64,000 bases of DNA from Streptomyces ardesiacus. GTDB taxonomy: Bacteria > Actinomycetota > Actinomycetes > Streptomycetales > Streptomycetaceae. How positions within the stretch are numbered: the stretch's first letter is position 1; each line of letters starts with the position of its first letter. The notes beneath the pieces are model-generated. The model ran no database searches, was not told the DNA's origin, and saw nothing but the letters and a program-made list of their open reading frames with translations. The position numbers and the translations under genes are program-made. The stretch spans positions 1 through 64,000 of the forward strand of contig NZ_BEWC01000001.1 in assembly GCF_003112575.1 (NCBI RefSeq), in the 5' to 3' direction. Below are positions 24,206 to 32,925 of this stretch, one piece after another.

Positions 24206-25846
24206 ATGCGCATCCTTGGTATCAACGCCCTGTTCCACGACCCGGCCGCCGCCCTCGTCGTCGACGGCCGTACCGTCGCGGCCGCCGAGGAGGAGCGGTT
24301 CAGCCGGCGCAAGCACGGCAAGCGCCCGGTGCCGTTCTCCGCCTGGGAGGTCCCGGAGCTGTCGGCGCGGTGGTGCCTGGAGCACGCCGGGGTGCGGCCG
24401 GGGGAACTGGACGCCGTCGCGTACTCCTTCGACCCCAAGCTGGCCCGGCCCGCCCGCGACCTCGGACTGGACGACCCCTGGGACCCGCTGCGGCTCGCCT
24501 ACGCGCGCCGCGCCCCCGAGTTCCTCGCCGAGGCGCTGCCGGGACTCCACCCCGACCAGGTCGTCTTCGTCCCCCACCACGTGGCGCACGCCGCCTCCGC
24601 CGGACCGGCCTCGCCCCACCCCGACAACGACGTCCTCGTCCTCGACGGCCGCGGCGAGTCCGCCTCCCACCTGGCCGGCCGCTACCGCGACGGCAAGCTC
24701 GACGTCCTCGCCACCCAGGCCCTGCCGCACTCGCTCGGTCTGGTCTACGAGGAACTGACCGAGCACCTCGGCTTCCTGCGCAGCAGCGACGAGTACAAGG
24801 TGATGGCCCTCGCCTCCTACGGAAGGCCCCGCTTCCTGGAGCGGCTGCGCGAGCACGTCCACGCGACCGGCGACGGCGGCTTCCGCGCCCACGGCGTCGA
24901 CTGGGCCGCCCTCGCCCCGCCGCGCGCCAAGGGCGAGGACTGGACGCGGGACCACGCCGACCTCGCCGCCAGCACCCAGGCCGTCCTGGAGGAACTCCTC
25001 CTCGAACTCGTCCACTGGCTGCACCGCGAGGCCGGCGGCGAGGCCCTGACCATGGCCGGCGGCGTCGCCCTCAACTGCGTCGCCAACTCGAAGATCGCCG
25101 CCCGCGGCCCGTACCGGCACGTGTGGGTGCAGCCCGCCGCGGGCGACGCCGGCACCGCCCTGGGCGGCGCCCTGCACGTGGCCGCCGCCCAGGAGGGCGC
25201 CGCGCCCGAGCCGATGCCCGGCGCCGACCTCGGCCGCGGCTGGAGCGACGACGAGATCCGCGCCTGGCTGGAGACGGCGGCGATCCCCTACGAGGAGCCG
25301 GACGACATCGCCGAGACGGTCGCCGAGGAGCTGGCCCGCGACGGCGTCGTCGCCTGGTTCCAGGGCCGCAGCGAGTTCGGGCCGCGCGCCCTCGGCCACC
25401 GCTCCCTGATGGCCCACCCCGGCCGCGCGGAGAACCTGGAACGCCTCAACCACGTCAAGGGCCGCGAGGAGTTCCGTCCCGTCGCGCCCATGGTGCTCGC
25501 CGAGCGCGCCGCAGACATCTTCACCGGGCCGGTCCCCAGCCCGTACATGCTCTTCGTGCACGACGTCGACCCCGCCTGGCGCGAGCGCATCCCGGCCGTC
25601 GTCCACGTCGACGGCACCGCCCGCATCCAGACCGTCGAGGAACGCCGCGAACCCCTCGTCGCCCGGATGCTCGCCGCCTTCGAACGCCGCACCGGGCTCC
25701 CCGTCGTCGTCAACACCAGCCTCAACACCGCCGGGCGGCCCATGGTCGACGACCCGCGCGACGCGCTGGAGTGCTTCGGCTCGGCCCCCGTGGACCTGCT
25801 CGCCATCGGCCCCTTCGCGGTGCGCCGGGGACGGGCGTTCGCATGA
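24206..25846 (+). CDS. NodU/CmcH-family O-carbamoyltransferase
   Basis: A 546-residue carbamoyltransferase. The N-terminal Kae1-like domain begins 'MRILGINALFHDPAAALVVD', with metal/ATP-binding histidines in 'VPHHVAHAASA', then 'EYKVMALASYGRP' and 'MAGGVALNCVANSKI'. The C-terminal domain has 'WFQGRSEFGPRALGHRS' and 'VVNTSLNTAGRPMVD'. The family transfers the carbamoyl group of carbamoyl phosphate, via carbamoyl-adenylate, to a hydroxyl of a sugar or natural product. As the first gene of an eleven-gene glycan operon it most likely decorates the sugar. The ATG at 24206 follows AGAGGAG, and its stop overlaps the next start by 4 nt. Confidence 0.9.
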   Translation: MRILGINALFHDPAAALVVDGRTVAAAEEERFSRRKHGKRPVPFSAWEVPELSARWCLEHAGVRPGELDAVAYSFDPKLARPARDLGLDDPWDPLRLAYARRAPEFLAEALPGLHPDQVVFVPHHVAHAASAGPASPHPDNDVLVLDGRGESASHLAGRYRDGKLDVLATQALPHSLGLVYEELTEHLGFLRSSDEYKVMALASYGRPRFLERLREHVHATGDGGFRAHGVDWAALAPPRAKGEDWTRDHADLAASTQAVLEELLLELVHWLHREAGGEALTMAGGVALNCVANSKIAARGPYRHVWVQPAAGDAGTALGGALHVAAAQEGAAPEPMPGADLGRGWSDDEIRAWLETAAIPYEEPDDIAETVAEELARDGVVAWFQGRSEFGPRALGHRSLMAHPGRAENLERLNHVKGREEFRPVAPMVLAERAADIFTGPVPSPYMLFVHDVDPAWRERIPAVVHVDGTARIQTVEERREPLVARMLAAFERRTGLPVVVNTSLNTAGRPMVDDPRDALECFGSAPVDLLAIGPFAVRRGRAFA

Positions 25847-26877
25847 GCACCGCCCCCGGGACCGGCGGAACCAGGACGGGCTACGCCGTCGTCGTCCCCA
25901 CCCTCGTACGCGACACGCTCGCCGACTGCCTGGCCGCGCTGGTCGCCGCGCACGGCCCGGACCCCGACGAGATCGTCCTGGTCGACGACCGGCCGGACTC
26001 CGACGCCGACCCCGGCGCGCTGGAACACGCGCTGACCGTCCTCGGCGACCTGCGCGAGCGCACGGTGGTGCTGCGCAGCGGGGGCCGGGGCCCCGCCGCC
26101 GCCCGCAACATCGGTGTCCGGGCGGTCACCTCGCCCTGGACCGCGTTCCTCGACGACGACGTCCAGGTCGGCCCGCACTGGTGCGACCAGCTGATCCAGG
26201 ACCTCGCCGAGGCGGCCCCCGACACCGGCGCCGTACAGGGCGTGATCGCCGTACCGCTGCCCGGCGAGCGCCGTCCCACGGACTGGGAGCGAGGCACCGC
26301 CGGACTCGCGCAGGCCCGCTGGATCACCGCCGACATGGCCTACCGCACCGACGTGCTCAAGCAGGTCGGCGGCTTCGACGAACGCTTCACCCGCGCCTTC
26401 CGCGAGGACGCCGACCTCGCGCTGCGCGTCCTGGACGCGGGCTGGCGCATCCGGCGGGGCCGCCGCACCACCCGCCACCCGGTCCGCCCCGCCGGACGCT
26501 GGGTCTCCCTGAAGCAGCAGCGCGGCAACGCCGACGACGCCCTGATGCGGCGGCTGCACGGCCCCGGCTGGTGGGCCAAGGCGGTCGCGCCCCGGGGCCG
26601 CATCCGGCGCCACGCGGCGACCACCGCCGCCGGTGCCGCGGCCCTCGCCCTCGCGGCGGCCGGACGCCCCCGGGCCGCCGCCCTCGCCGGAGCCGGCTGG
26701 GCCGCGGGCACCGCCGAGTTCGCCTGGGCCCGCATCGCGCCCGGCCCGCGCACCCGGCACGAGGTCACCACCATGCTGGTCACCAGCGTGCTCATCCCGC
26801 CCGCCGCGACCTGGCACCGGCTCGCGGGACTGTGGCGCCACCGCGCCGCCCCCGCCTGGCGGGAGGTGGCCGCATGA
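25843..26877 (+). CDS. Family 2 glycosyltransferase
   Basis: A 344-residue GT-A fold transferase. Its motifs are 'YAVVVPTLVRDTLADCLAAL', 'IVLVDDRPDS', 'GPAAARNIGVRAV' and the DxD-type 'FLDDDVQVGP', with 'FREDADLALRVLDAG' as the later acceptor-side motif. A C-terminal Ala-rich hydrophobic stretch ('AAGAAALALAAAGRPRAAAL') may associate with the membrane. It adds a sugar from a nucleotide donor on the cytoplasmic face. ATGA overlaps couple it to the carbamoyltransferase before and gmhB after. Donor and acceptor are unknown. Confidence 0.88.
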   Translation: MSTAPGTGGTRTGYAVVVPTLVRDTLADCLAALVAAHGPDPDEIVLVDDRPDSDADPGALEHALTVLGDLRERTVVLRSGGRGPAAARNIGVRAVTSPWTAFLDDDVQVGPHWCDQLIQDLAEAAPDTGAVQGVIAVPLPGERRPTDWERGTAGLAQARWITADMAYRTDVLKQVGGFDERFTRAFREDADLALRVLDAGWRIRRGRRTTRHPVRPAGRWVSLKQQRGNADDALMRRLHGPGWWAKAVAPRGRIRRHAATTAAGAAALALAAAGRPRAAALAGAGWAAGTAEFAWARIAPGPRTRHEVTTMLVTSVLIPPAATWHRLAGLWRHRAAPAWREVAA

Positions 26878-27755
26878 GCGCCGCCGGCCGTGCCGTGCGA
26901 GCCGTCCTCTTCGACCGCGACGGCACCCTCGTCCACGACGTCCCCTACAACGGCGACCCGGACCTGGTCCGGCCCGTCGCCGGCGCCCGCGAGGCGGTGG
27001 CGCTGCTGCGCGAGAACGGCGTCCGCGTCGGCGTCGTCACCAACCAGTCCGGCGTGGCCCGCGGCCTGATCAGCGACGACGACGTACGGCGCGTCAACCG
27101 CCGCATCGACGACCTGATCGGCCCCTTCGACGTCTGGGCGGTCTGCCCGCACGGTCCCGACGACGGCTGCCACTGCCGCAAGCCGCAGCCCGGCATGGTC
27201 CTGTGGGCCGCCGGACGCGTCTGCGCCGCGCCCGCCTCCTGCGTCGTCGTCGGCGACATCGGCGCGGACATGGAGGCCGCCGAGCGCGCCGGCGCCCACG
27301 GCATCCTCGTCCCCAACGACCGCACCCGCCCCGAGGAGAGGACCGCCGCGCCCCACGTCGCCCCGGACCTCCTGACCGCCGTACGGGCGGTCCTCGACGG
27401 TCCGCCGGACCTCCCCGTCCGCCCGGGAGGGGGCGGGAGCAGCGCCGACCGCGTGGTCGCCGACCGCGCCGCGGGCGGCCCGGCGGCCCCCGGCGCCGGT
27501 GCCGGCGGGCACGGCGGGCACGGCGGGCACGGTGCGGACGGTGCGGACGGCGGGGGCGGGGTCGGCGCCGTCGTCGGCGGCGGCGGGGGGCGGCCGCTCG
27601 CCGCACCCGGCGGGGGCCCGGCGGGGGCCCCGGACCCCGCGCACGGCCCGGACCGGAGCGGGGCCGCCGACGCGTCGGACACCTCGCGCCCCGTGCCCCC
27701 CGGCGGGGCGGCGCGGACGCGGGGCGGCGGCGACAGGCGAGGGAGGCCGGCATGA
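26874..27755 (+). CDS. gmhB: D-glycero-D-manno-heptose 1,7-bisphosphate phosphatase (GmhB) with long low-complexity tail
   Basis: The first 180 residues are a HAD phosphatase of the GmhB class: 'LFDRDGTLVHDVPYNGDPD' (nucleophile Asp), 'VTNQSGVARGL' and the Cys/His zinc loop 'CPHGPDDGCHCRKPQPGM', which distinguishes GmhB/HisB-N enzymes. 'VVGDIGADMEAAERAGA' is the last HAD motif. The reaction removes the 1- or 7-phosphate of heptose bisphosphate in ADP-heptose synthesis. Residues after about 185 form a 110-residue Gly/Ala/Pro tail absent from the usual ~190-residue family, including three GGH repeats. The tail may be read-through of a former spacer. Gene starts and stops overlap by 4 nt on both sides. 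Confidence 0.9.
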   Translation: MSAAGRAVRAVLFDRDGTLVHDVPYNGDPDLVRPVAGAREAVALLRENGVRVGVVTNQSGVARGLISDDDVRRVNRRIDDLIGPFDVWAVCPHGPDDGCHCRKPQPGMVLWAAGRVCAAPASCVVVGDIGADMEAAERAGAHGILVPNDRTRPEERTAAPHVAPDLLTAVRAVLDGPPDLPVRPGGGGSSADRVVADRAAGGPAAPGAGAGGHGGHGGHGADGADGGGGVGAVVGGGGGRPLAAPGGGPAGAPDPAHGPDRSGAADASDTSRPVPPGGAARTRGGGDRRGRPA

Positions 27756-28741
27756 GGGCGCTCGTCACCCGGCTCGACAGCTTCGGCGACGTCCTGCTCG
27801 CCGGCCCCGCCGTACGGGCCGTCGCCGCCCGGGCCGACCACGTCACCATGGTCTGCGGGGCACGCGGCGCGCCCGCCGCCCGGCTGCTGCCCGGCGTCGA
27901 CGAGGTGCTGGTGTGGGAGGCGCCCTGGGGCGGATTCGCGCCGCCCGACGTCAGCCGCGAGGACATCGACGCGCTCGTGGAACGCATCGACGCCGACACC
28001 GCGCTGGTCCTCACCTCCTTCCACCAGTCCCCGCTGCCCACCGCCCTGGTGCTGCGCCTGGCCGGCGTCCGGTACATCGCCGCGGACAGCGTGGACTACC
28101 CCGGCTCCCTCCTCGACCTGCGCCACCGGCGCGCCCCGCACGCCCACGAGGCCGAGGCCGCGCTCGACCTCGCCGAGGCGGCCGGGTTCCCCCGCCCCGA
28201 CGACGGGCGGCTGCGCGTGCGCACGCCGCCGCCCGCCGACGCCCTCACCGGCCCCGGTCCCTACGTCGTCCTGCACCCCGGCGCCAGCGTCCCCGCCCGC
28301 GCCTGGAGCCCCGAGCGCGCCGCCGAGGCCGTACGCGAACTCGCCGCCGCCGGACACCGCGTCCTGGTCACCGGCGGAGGCGACGAGCGCGACCTCACCG
28401 CGTACGTCGCCGGCCGGCACGGCACCGACCTCGGCGGCCGCACCGACGCCCCCGCACTGGCCGGCGTCCTCGCGGGCGCCGCCGTCGTCGTCACCGGCAA
28501 CACGGCGCCCGCCCACCTCGCCGCGGCCGTCGGCACCCCCGTCGTCTCCCTGTTCGCCCCCGTCGTACCCGCCGAGCGCTGGCGGCCCTACGGCGTCCCC
28601 TACGTCCTGCTGGGCGACCAGGACGCGCCCTGCGCCGGGAGCAGGGCCCGGGACTGCCCGGTCGCCGGGCACCCCTGCCTGAACACCGTCACCGCCACCG
28701 ACGTGGCCACCGCCGTCGAGAAGCTGATGGGGGAGACATGA
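27752..28741 (+). CDS. Family 9 glycosyltransferase (heptosyltransferase-like)
   Basis: A 329-residue GT-B protein of the ADP-heptose:LPS heptosyltransferase family. The N terminus 'RALVTRLDSFGDVLLAGPAV' is the family signature. The C-terminal domain has 'YVVLHPGASVPARAWSPERA', 'VVTGNTAPAHLAAAVGTPVV' and 'LFAPVVPAERWRPYG', the motifs for the ADP-heptose pocket. In Gram-negatives these build LPS core. Streptomyces has no LPS, so the acceptor must be a different surface or lipid-linked glycan. Its presence beside gmhA, gmhB and hldE is strong context. It is coupled by 4-nt overlaps on both sides. Confidence 0.88.
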   Translation: MRALVTRLDSFGDVLLAGPAVRAVAARADHVTMVCGARGAPAARLLPGVDEVLVWEAPWGGFAPPDVSREDIDALVERIDADTALVLTSFHQSPLPTALVLRLAGVRYIAADSVDYPGSLLDLRHRRAPHAHEAEAALDLAEAAGFPRPDDGRLRVRTPPPADALTGPGPYVVLHPGASVPARAWSPERAAEAVRELAAAGHRVLVTGGGDERDLTAYVAGRHGTDLGGRTDAPALAGVLAGAAVVVTGNTAPAHLAAAVGTPVVSLFAPVVPAERWRPYGVPYVLLGDQDAPCAGSRARDCPVAGHPCLNTVTATDVATAVEKLMGET

Positions 28742-29688
28742 GGATCCTGATCTGGCACGTGCACGGGTCGTGGACCACCGCCTTCGTACAGGGCCCCCAC
28801 ACGTACCTCGTCCCCGTCACCCCCGACCGCGGACCCGACGGCCTCGGCCGCGCCCGCACCTGGGACTGGCCCCACTCCGTCGTGGAAGTACCGCCCGAGC
28901 GGCTGCGCGAGGAGGACGTCGACCTCGTGATCCTCCAGCGCCCGCACGAACTCGCCCTCGTGGACCGGTGGCTGGGACGGCGTCCCCCGCTGGTCTACCT
29001 GGAGCACAACGCCCCCGACGGCGACGTGCCCCGCACCCGCCACCCGGCCGCGGACATCCCCGGCGTCACCCTCGTCCACGTCACCCACTTCAACCGGCTG
29101 ATGTGGGACGCGGGTCCGGCGGACACGGCCGTCGTCGAGCACGGCATCGTCGACCCCGGCCACCGCTGGACCGGCGAGCTGGAACGCGCCGCCGTCGTCG
29201 TCAACGAGCCCGTCCGGCGCGGGCGCACGACCGGCACCGACCTGCTCCCCGTCTTCTCCCGCGCCGCCCCGCTCGACGTGTTCGGCATGCGCACCGAGGG
29301 CCTGGCCGAGCACCTCGGTCTCGCCCCCGCGCGCTGCCGCACGCGGGACGTCCCCCAGAGCGACCTGCACACCGAGATGGCCCGCCGCCGCGTCTACGTC
29401 CACCCCGTCCGCTGGACCTCGCTCGGCCTGTCCCTGCTGGAGGCCATGCACCTGGGCATGCCCGTGGTGGCCCTCGCCACCACCGAGGTCGCCGAGGCCG
29501 TGCCCCCGGGCGCCGGAGTGGTCTCCAACCGCATCGACGTACTGACCGACGCCGTACGCGACTTCCTCGCCGACCCGCTGCACGCGCGGACGGTCGGCGA
29601 CGGAGCCCGTGCGGCGGCCCTCGCCCACTACGGGCTGTCCCGCTTCCTGGACGACTGGGAGCGGCTGCTCAAGGAGGTGACCCGATGA
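28738..29688 (+). CDS. Glycosyltransferase (GT-B fold, group 1-like)
   Basis: A 316-residue protein starting 'MRILIWHVHGSWTTAFVQG', with 'YLEHNAPDGDVPRTRH', 'VTHFNRLMWDAG' and the C-terminal donor-binding pattern 'RRRVYVHPVRWTSLGLSLLE' then 'AMHLGMPVVALATTEVAEAV'. This matches the EX7E-type region of group 1 transferases, with the second Glu in 'TTEVAEAV'. It is shorter than most GT4 enzymes (350-400). The same Streptomyces-type product often accompanies heptose operons, but donor and acceptor are unknown. Starts and stops overlap both neighbours by 4 nt. Confidence 0.75.
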   Translation: MRILIWHVHGSWTTAFVQGPHTYLVPVTPDRGPDGLGRARTWDWPHSVVEVPPERLREEDVDLVILQRPHELALVDRWLGRRPPLVYLEHNAPDGDVPRTRHPAADIPGVTLVHVTHFNRLMWDAGPADTAVVEHGIVDPGHRWTGELERAAVVVNEPVRRGRTTGTDLLPVFSRAAPLDVFGMRTEGLAEHLGLAPARCRTRDVPQSDLHTEMARRRVYVHPVRWTSLGLSLLEAMHLGMPVVALATTEVAEAVPPGAGVVSNRIDVLTDAVRDFLADPLHARTVGDGARAAALAHYGLSRFLDDWERLLKEVTR

Positions 29689-30905
29689 GGATCGCCATGG
29701 TCTCCGAGCACGCGAGCCCGCTGGCCGCGCTCGGCGGCGTCGACGCCGGTGGACAGAACGTCTACGTGGCCCGTCTCACCGAGGAGTTGGCGGGACGCGG
29801 CCACGACGTCACGGTCTACACCCGCCGCGACGCCGCGGACCTGCCCGACCGGGTGCCCCTGCCCGGCGGCGCGGTCGTCGAGCACGTGCCGGCCGGGCCG
29901 CCCGTGCGGCTCCCCAAGGACGAACTCTTCCCGCACATGCCCGCCTTCGGCGCCCACCTGGCCCGCGCCTGGGCCCGCGAACGGCCCGACGTCGTGCACG
30001 CCCACTTCTGGATGTCCGGCACGGCCTCCCGGATCGGCGTGCGGCCGCACGGCATCCCGCTCGTCCAGACCTTCCACGCCCTCGGCACCGTCAAGCGCCG
30101 CCACCAGGGCATGCGGGACACCAGCCCCTACGAGCGCATCGGCATCGAACGGCAGCTCGGCCGCGACTGCGCACGGGTCCTGGCCACCTGCACCGACGAG
30201 GTGGTCGAACTCGGCGACATGGGCGTCCCGCCCCGCCAGGTCTCCGTCGTGCCCTGCGGCGTGGACGCAGAGCACTTCCACCCCGCCGCCGACACCGGCC
30301 GCACGCCCGAACGGCGCCTGCCGCACCGGCTGCTCGCCTGCGGGCGGCTCGTCCCCCGCAAGGGCTACGACCTGGCGATCCGTGCCCTCGCCCACGTCCC
30401 CGGCACCGAACTCCTCATCGCCGGGGGCCCGCCCGCCGGCGCCGTGGAGGCCGAACCCGAGGCCCGGCGCCTGACCGGCATCGCCCGCCGCGCCGGCGTC
30501 GCCGACCGCGTCCGGCTGCTCGGCGCCGTCGACCCGGACGACATGCCCGCCCTCCTGCGCAGCTCCGACCTGGTGCTGTGCACCCCGGTGTACGAGCCGT
30601 TCGGCATCGTGCCGCTGGAGGCCATGGCGTGCGGCGTGCCCGTCCTCGCCACCGATGTCGGCGGCCACCGCGACTCCGTCGCCGACGGCGTCACCGGCCG
30701 TCTGGTCGCCCCGCAGGACCCCGAGGCCGTCGCGGAGGCCGCCCGTGCGCTCCTCGCCGACGAGCGGCTGCGCCGCCAGTACGGCAGGAACGGCCGCGTA
30801 CGCGTTCTGCGGCACTACACCTGGGCCCGCGTCGCCGACGGCGCGGAGCAGGTCTACCGCCTGACCCGGTCCGAACACGCGCTGTCGACGGAGGTGGCGT
30901 CATGA
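29685..30905 (+). CDS. Family 4 glycosyltransferase (MshA/sucrose-phosphate-synthase-like)
   Basis: A 406-residue retaining GT4 enzyme. 'SEHASPLAALGGVDAGGQNV' is the donor/acceptor Gly-rich loop typical of MshA and sucrose-phosphate synthases. 'VHAHFWMSG' and 'LACGRLVPRKGYDLAIRAL' follow, and the EX7E motif is 'PVYEPFGIVPLEAMACGVPV'. It transfers a sugar from a nucleotide donor. Its similarity to MshA is fold-level; the mycothiol gene itself normally sits elsewhere next to a phosphoglycerate mutase gene, so a glycan role is preferred. It is coupled by 4-nt overlaps. Confidence 0.87.
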   Translation: MRIAMVSEHASPLAALGGVDAGGQNVYVARLTEELAGRGHDVTVYTRRDAADLPDRVPLPGGAVVEHVPAGPPVRLPKDELFPHMPAFGAHLARAWARERPDVVHAHFWMSGTASRIGVRPHGIPLVQTFHALGTVKRRHQGMRDTSPYERIGIERQLGRDCARVLATCTDEVVELGDMGVPPRQVSVVPCGVDAEHFHPAADTGRTPERRLPHRLLACGRLVPRKGYDLAIRALAHVPGTELLIAGGPPAGAVEAEPEARRLTGIARRAGVADRVRLLGAVDPDDMPALLRSSDLVLCTPVYEPFGIVPLEAMACGVPVLATDVGGHRDSVADGVTGRLVAPQDPEAVAEAARALLADERLRRQYGRNGRVRVLRHYTWARVADGAEQVYRLTRSEHALSTEVAS

Positions 30906-31534
30906 CCGTGCACCCGCCCGTGGCCGGGCACTGCGACGAACTCCAGGCGGCACTGACGGCGTTCCGCGCCTCCGCGCACGTCACCCAGCGCTGGGGCGAA
31001 CGGCTCGCGGCCGTGCTGGGCGGCGGCGGCCGGCTGCTCGCCGCGGGCAACGGCGGCAGCGCCGCCCAGGCCCAGCACCTGACCGCCGAACTCGTCGGCC
31101 GCTACCGTGACGACCGCCCGCCGTTCTCCGCGATCGCCCTGCACGCGGACACCTCCTCCACCACCGCCATCGCCAACGACTACGGCGTCGACGAGGTGTT
31201 CGCCCGCCAGGTGCGCGCCCACGGCCGCCGGGGCGACGTCCTGATGCTGCTGTCCACCTCCGGCGCCAGCGCCAACCTGCTCTCCGCGGCCGACGCCGCC
31301 CGCTCGGCCGGCGTACGGGTGTGGGCGCTCACCGGCTGCGCCCCCAACCCCCTCATGGCGGGCAGCGACGAGTCCCTGTGCGTCGACGCGCCCGCGACGG
31401 CCACCGTCCAGGAGATCCACCTGGTCGCCGTCCACATGATCTGCGCGGCCTTCGACGTGGCCCTGGAGCGCGGGGCGCGCGGCGCACGGACCGCGCGCGG
31501 TGCCGGGCGCGCGGCCCAGCGGAAGCGGAGGTGA
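30902..31534 (+). CDS. gmhA: Sedoheptulose 7-phosphate isomerase (GmhA)
   Basis: A 210-residue SIS-domain isomerase converting sedoheptulose 7-phosphate to D-glycero-D-manno-heptose 7-phosphate, the first step to ADP-heptose. Motifs are 'RLLAAGNGGSAAQAQHLTAE', 'SSTTAIANDYGVDEVFARQV', 'LMLLSTSGASANLLSAADAA' and, for the active-site Glu/His pair, 'TVQEIHLVAVHMICAAFD'. Length fits the family apart from a basic 20-residue tail. An 8-nt gap to hldE is the only non-overlapping junction of the operon. Confidence 0.92.
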   Translation: MTVHPPVAGHCDELQAALTAFRASAHVTQRWGERLAAVLGGGGRLLAAGNGGSAAQAQHLTAELVGRYRDDRPPFSAIALHADTSSTTAIANDYGVDEVFARQVRAHGRRGDVLMLLSTSGASANLLSAADAARSAGVRVWALTGCAPNPLMAGSDESLCVDAPATATVQEIHLVAVHMICAAFDVALERGARGARTARGAGRAAQRKRR

Positions 31535-31542
31535 GGGGAGAC

Positions 31543-32925
31543 ATGGCTGCCAAGGCTGACAGGAGGACCCCGCTGGTCGTGGTCGGCGACGCGCTGCTCG
31601 ACCGGGACCTGAGCGGCTCCGCCGACCGGCTCGCACCGGACGCGCCGGTCCCGGTCGTCTCGGAGTGCGCCGAGCGGATCCGCCCCGGCGGCGCCGCCCT
31701 CGCCGCGTACCTCGCCGCCCGCGACGGCCGCGAGGTCACGCTGATCACCGGCGTCGGCGACGACCCGGCCGGCCGCGCCCTGCGTGAACTGCTCGACCCC
31801 TGGCTGACCCTGGTCCCCCTGCCGCTGACCGGCACGGTGCCGGAGAAGACCCGCGTCCTCGCCCAGGACCGTCCCGTCGTCCGCCTCGACCGGGGCGGCG
31901 GCCGGGTCCGCGCGGCCACCGACGAGGCCCGCGACGCGCTGCGCTCCGCCCGGGCCGTGCTGGTCTCCGACTACGGCCGGGGCGCGGCGGACGCCCTGCG
32001 CGACGTGCTCGCCGCGCGCCCGCCGCTGGTCTGGGACCCCCACCCGCGCGGGGGGCCGCCGGTCCCCGGTACCCGCCTGGTGACGCCGGCCGAGAAGGAG
32101 GCCCACGCGCTCGCACCGTCCCCGGACCAACCGGGCGGCGGCCTGCGCGCCGCCGCCCTCGCCGCCGCCGCCCTCGTACGGGACTGGCGGGCGGCCGCGG
32201 TGGCCGTGACCCTCGGCCCGCGCGGCGCGCTCCTGTCGTACGGCGAGCACCCGCTCCTCGTCCCGGCGCCCGCCGCCCACCACGGCGACGCCTGCGGCGC
32301 CGGGGACCGGTTCGCGGCCACCGCGGCCGGACTGCTCGCCGACGGGGCGCTGGTGGGGGAGGCCGTCGAGGGCGCCGTGGGCGCCGCCACGGCCTTCGTC
32401 GCCGCGGGCGGCGCCGCCGCCGTGCCCCCGGCCGACTCCGGCCAGGCCCCCGCCTCGCCGCCCGACACCGACGACCCCGGCGCCCTGGCCGCCCGGGTCC
32501 GCGCCGGACACGGCACCGTCGTCGCCGCCGGCGGCTGCTTCGACCTCCTGCACGCCGGACACGTGGGCCTCCTCCAGGCCGCCCGGCGGCTCGGCGACTG
32601 CCTGGTCGTGTGCGTCAACTCCGACGCCTCCGTCCGGCGCCGCAAGGGCGGGGGCCGCCCCGTCAACCCCCTCGCCGACCGCGTCCGCGTCCTGCGCGCC
32701 CTCGCCTGCGTCGACGCCGTCGCCGTCTTCGACGAGGACACCCCCGAACGCCTCCTCGGCGACCTGCGCCCCGACGTCTGGGTCAAGGGCGGCGACTACG
32801 CCGGCGCCGACCTCCCCGAGGCCGCGCTCCTCCAGGAGTGGGGAGGCCAGGCCGTCCTCCTCCCCTACCTCGACGGCCGCTCCTCCTCCGCCCTCCTGGC
32901 CCGCGCGGCGGAAGGGGCCCGATGA
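31543..32925 (+). CDS. hldE: Bifunctional heptose-7-phosphate kinase / heptose-1-phosphate adenylyltransferase
   Basis: A 460-residue fusion. The N-terminal ribokinase-type domain has 'VVVGDALLDRDLSGSADRLA', 'VRPGGAA'-like sugar binding at 'RIRPGGAALAAYLAARDGRE' and the catalytic 'HHGDACGAGDRFAATAAG'. It makes heptose 1,7-bisphosphate. The C-terminal nucleotidyltransferase domain starts near residue 325 with 'GGCFDLLHAGHVGLLQAARR' and 'RPVNPLADRVRVLRAL', and forms ADP-heptose from heptose 1-phosphate. Length and order match E. coli HldE. AGGGGAG precedes the ATG at 31543. With gmhA and gmhB this gives every step to ADP-D,D-heptose. Confidence 0.93.
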   Translation: MAAKADRRTPLVVVGDALLDRDLSGSADRLAPDAPVPVVSECAERIRPGGAALAAYLAARDGREVTLITGVGDDPAGRALRELLDPWLTLVPLPLTGTVPEKTRVLAQDRPVVRLDRGGGRVRAATDEARDALRSARAVLVSDYGRGAADALRDVLAARPPLVWDPHPRGGPPVPGTRLVTPAEKEAHALAPSPDQPGGGLRAAALAAAALVRDWRAAAVAVTLGPRGALLSYGEHPLLVPAPAAHHGDACGAGDRFAATAAGLLADGALVGEAVEGAVGAATAFVAAGGAAAVPPADSGQAPASPPDTDDPGALAARVRAGHGTVVAAGGCFDLLHAGHVGLLQAARRLGDCLVVCVNSDASVRRRKGGGRPVNPLADRVRVLRALACVDAVAVFDEDTPERLLGDLRPDVWVKGGDYAGADLPEAALLQEWGGQAVLLPYLDGRSSSALLARAAEGAR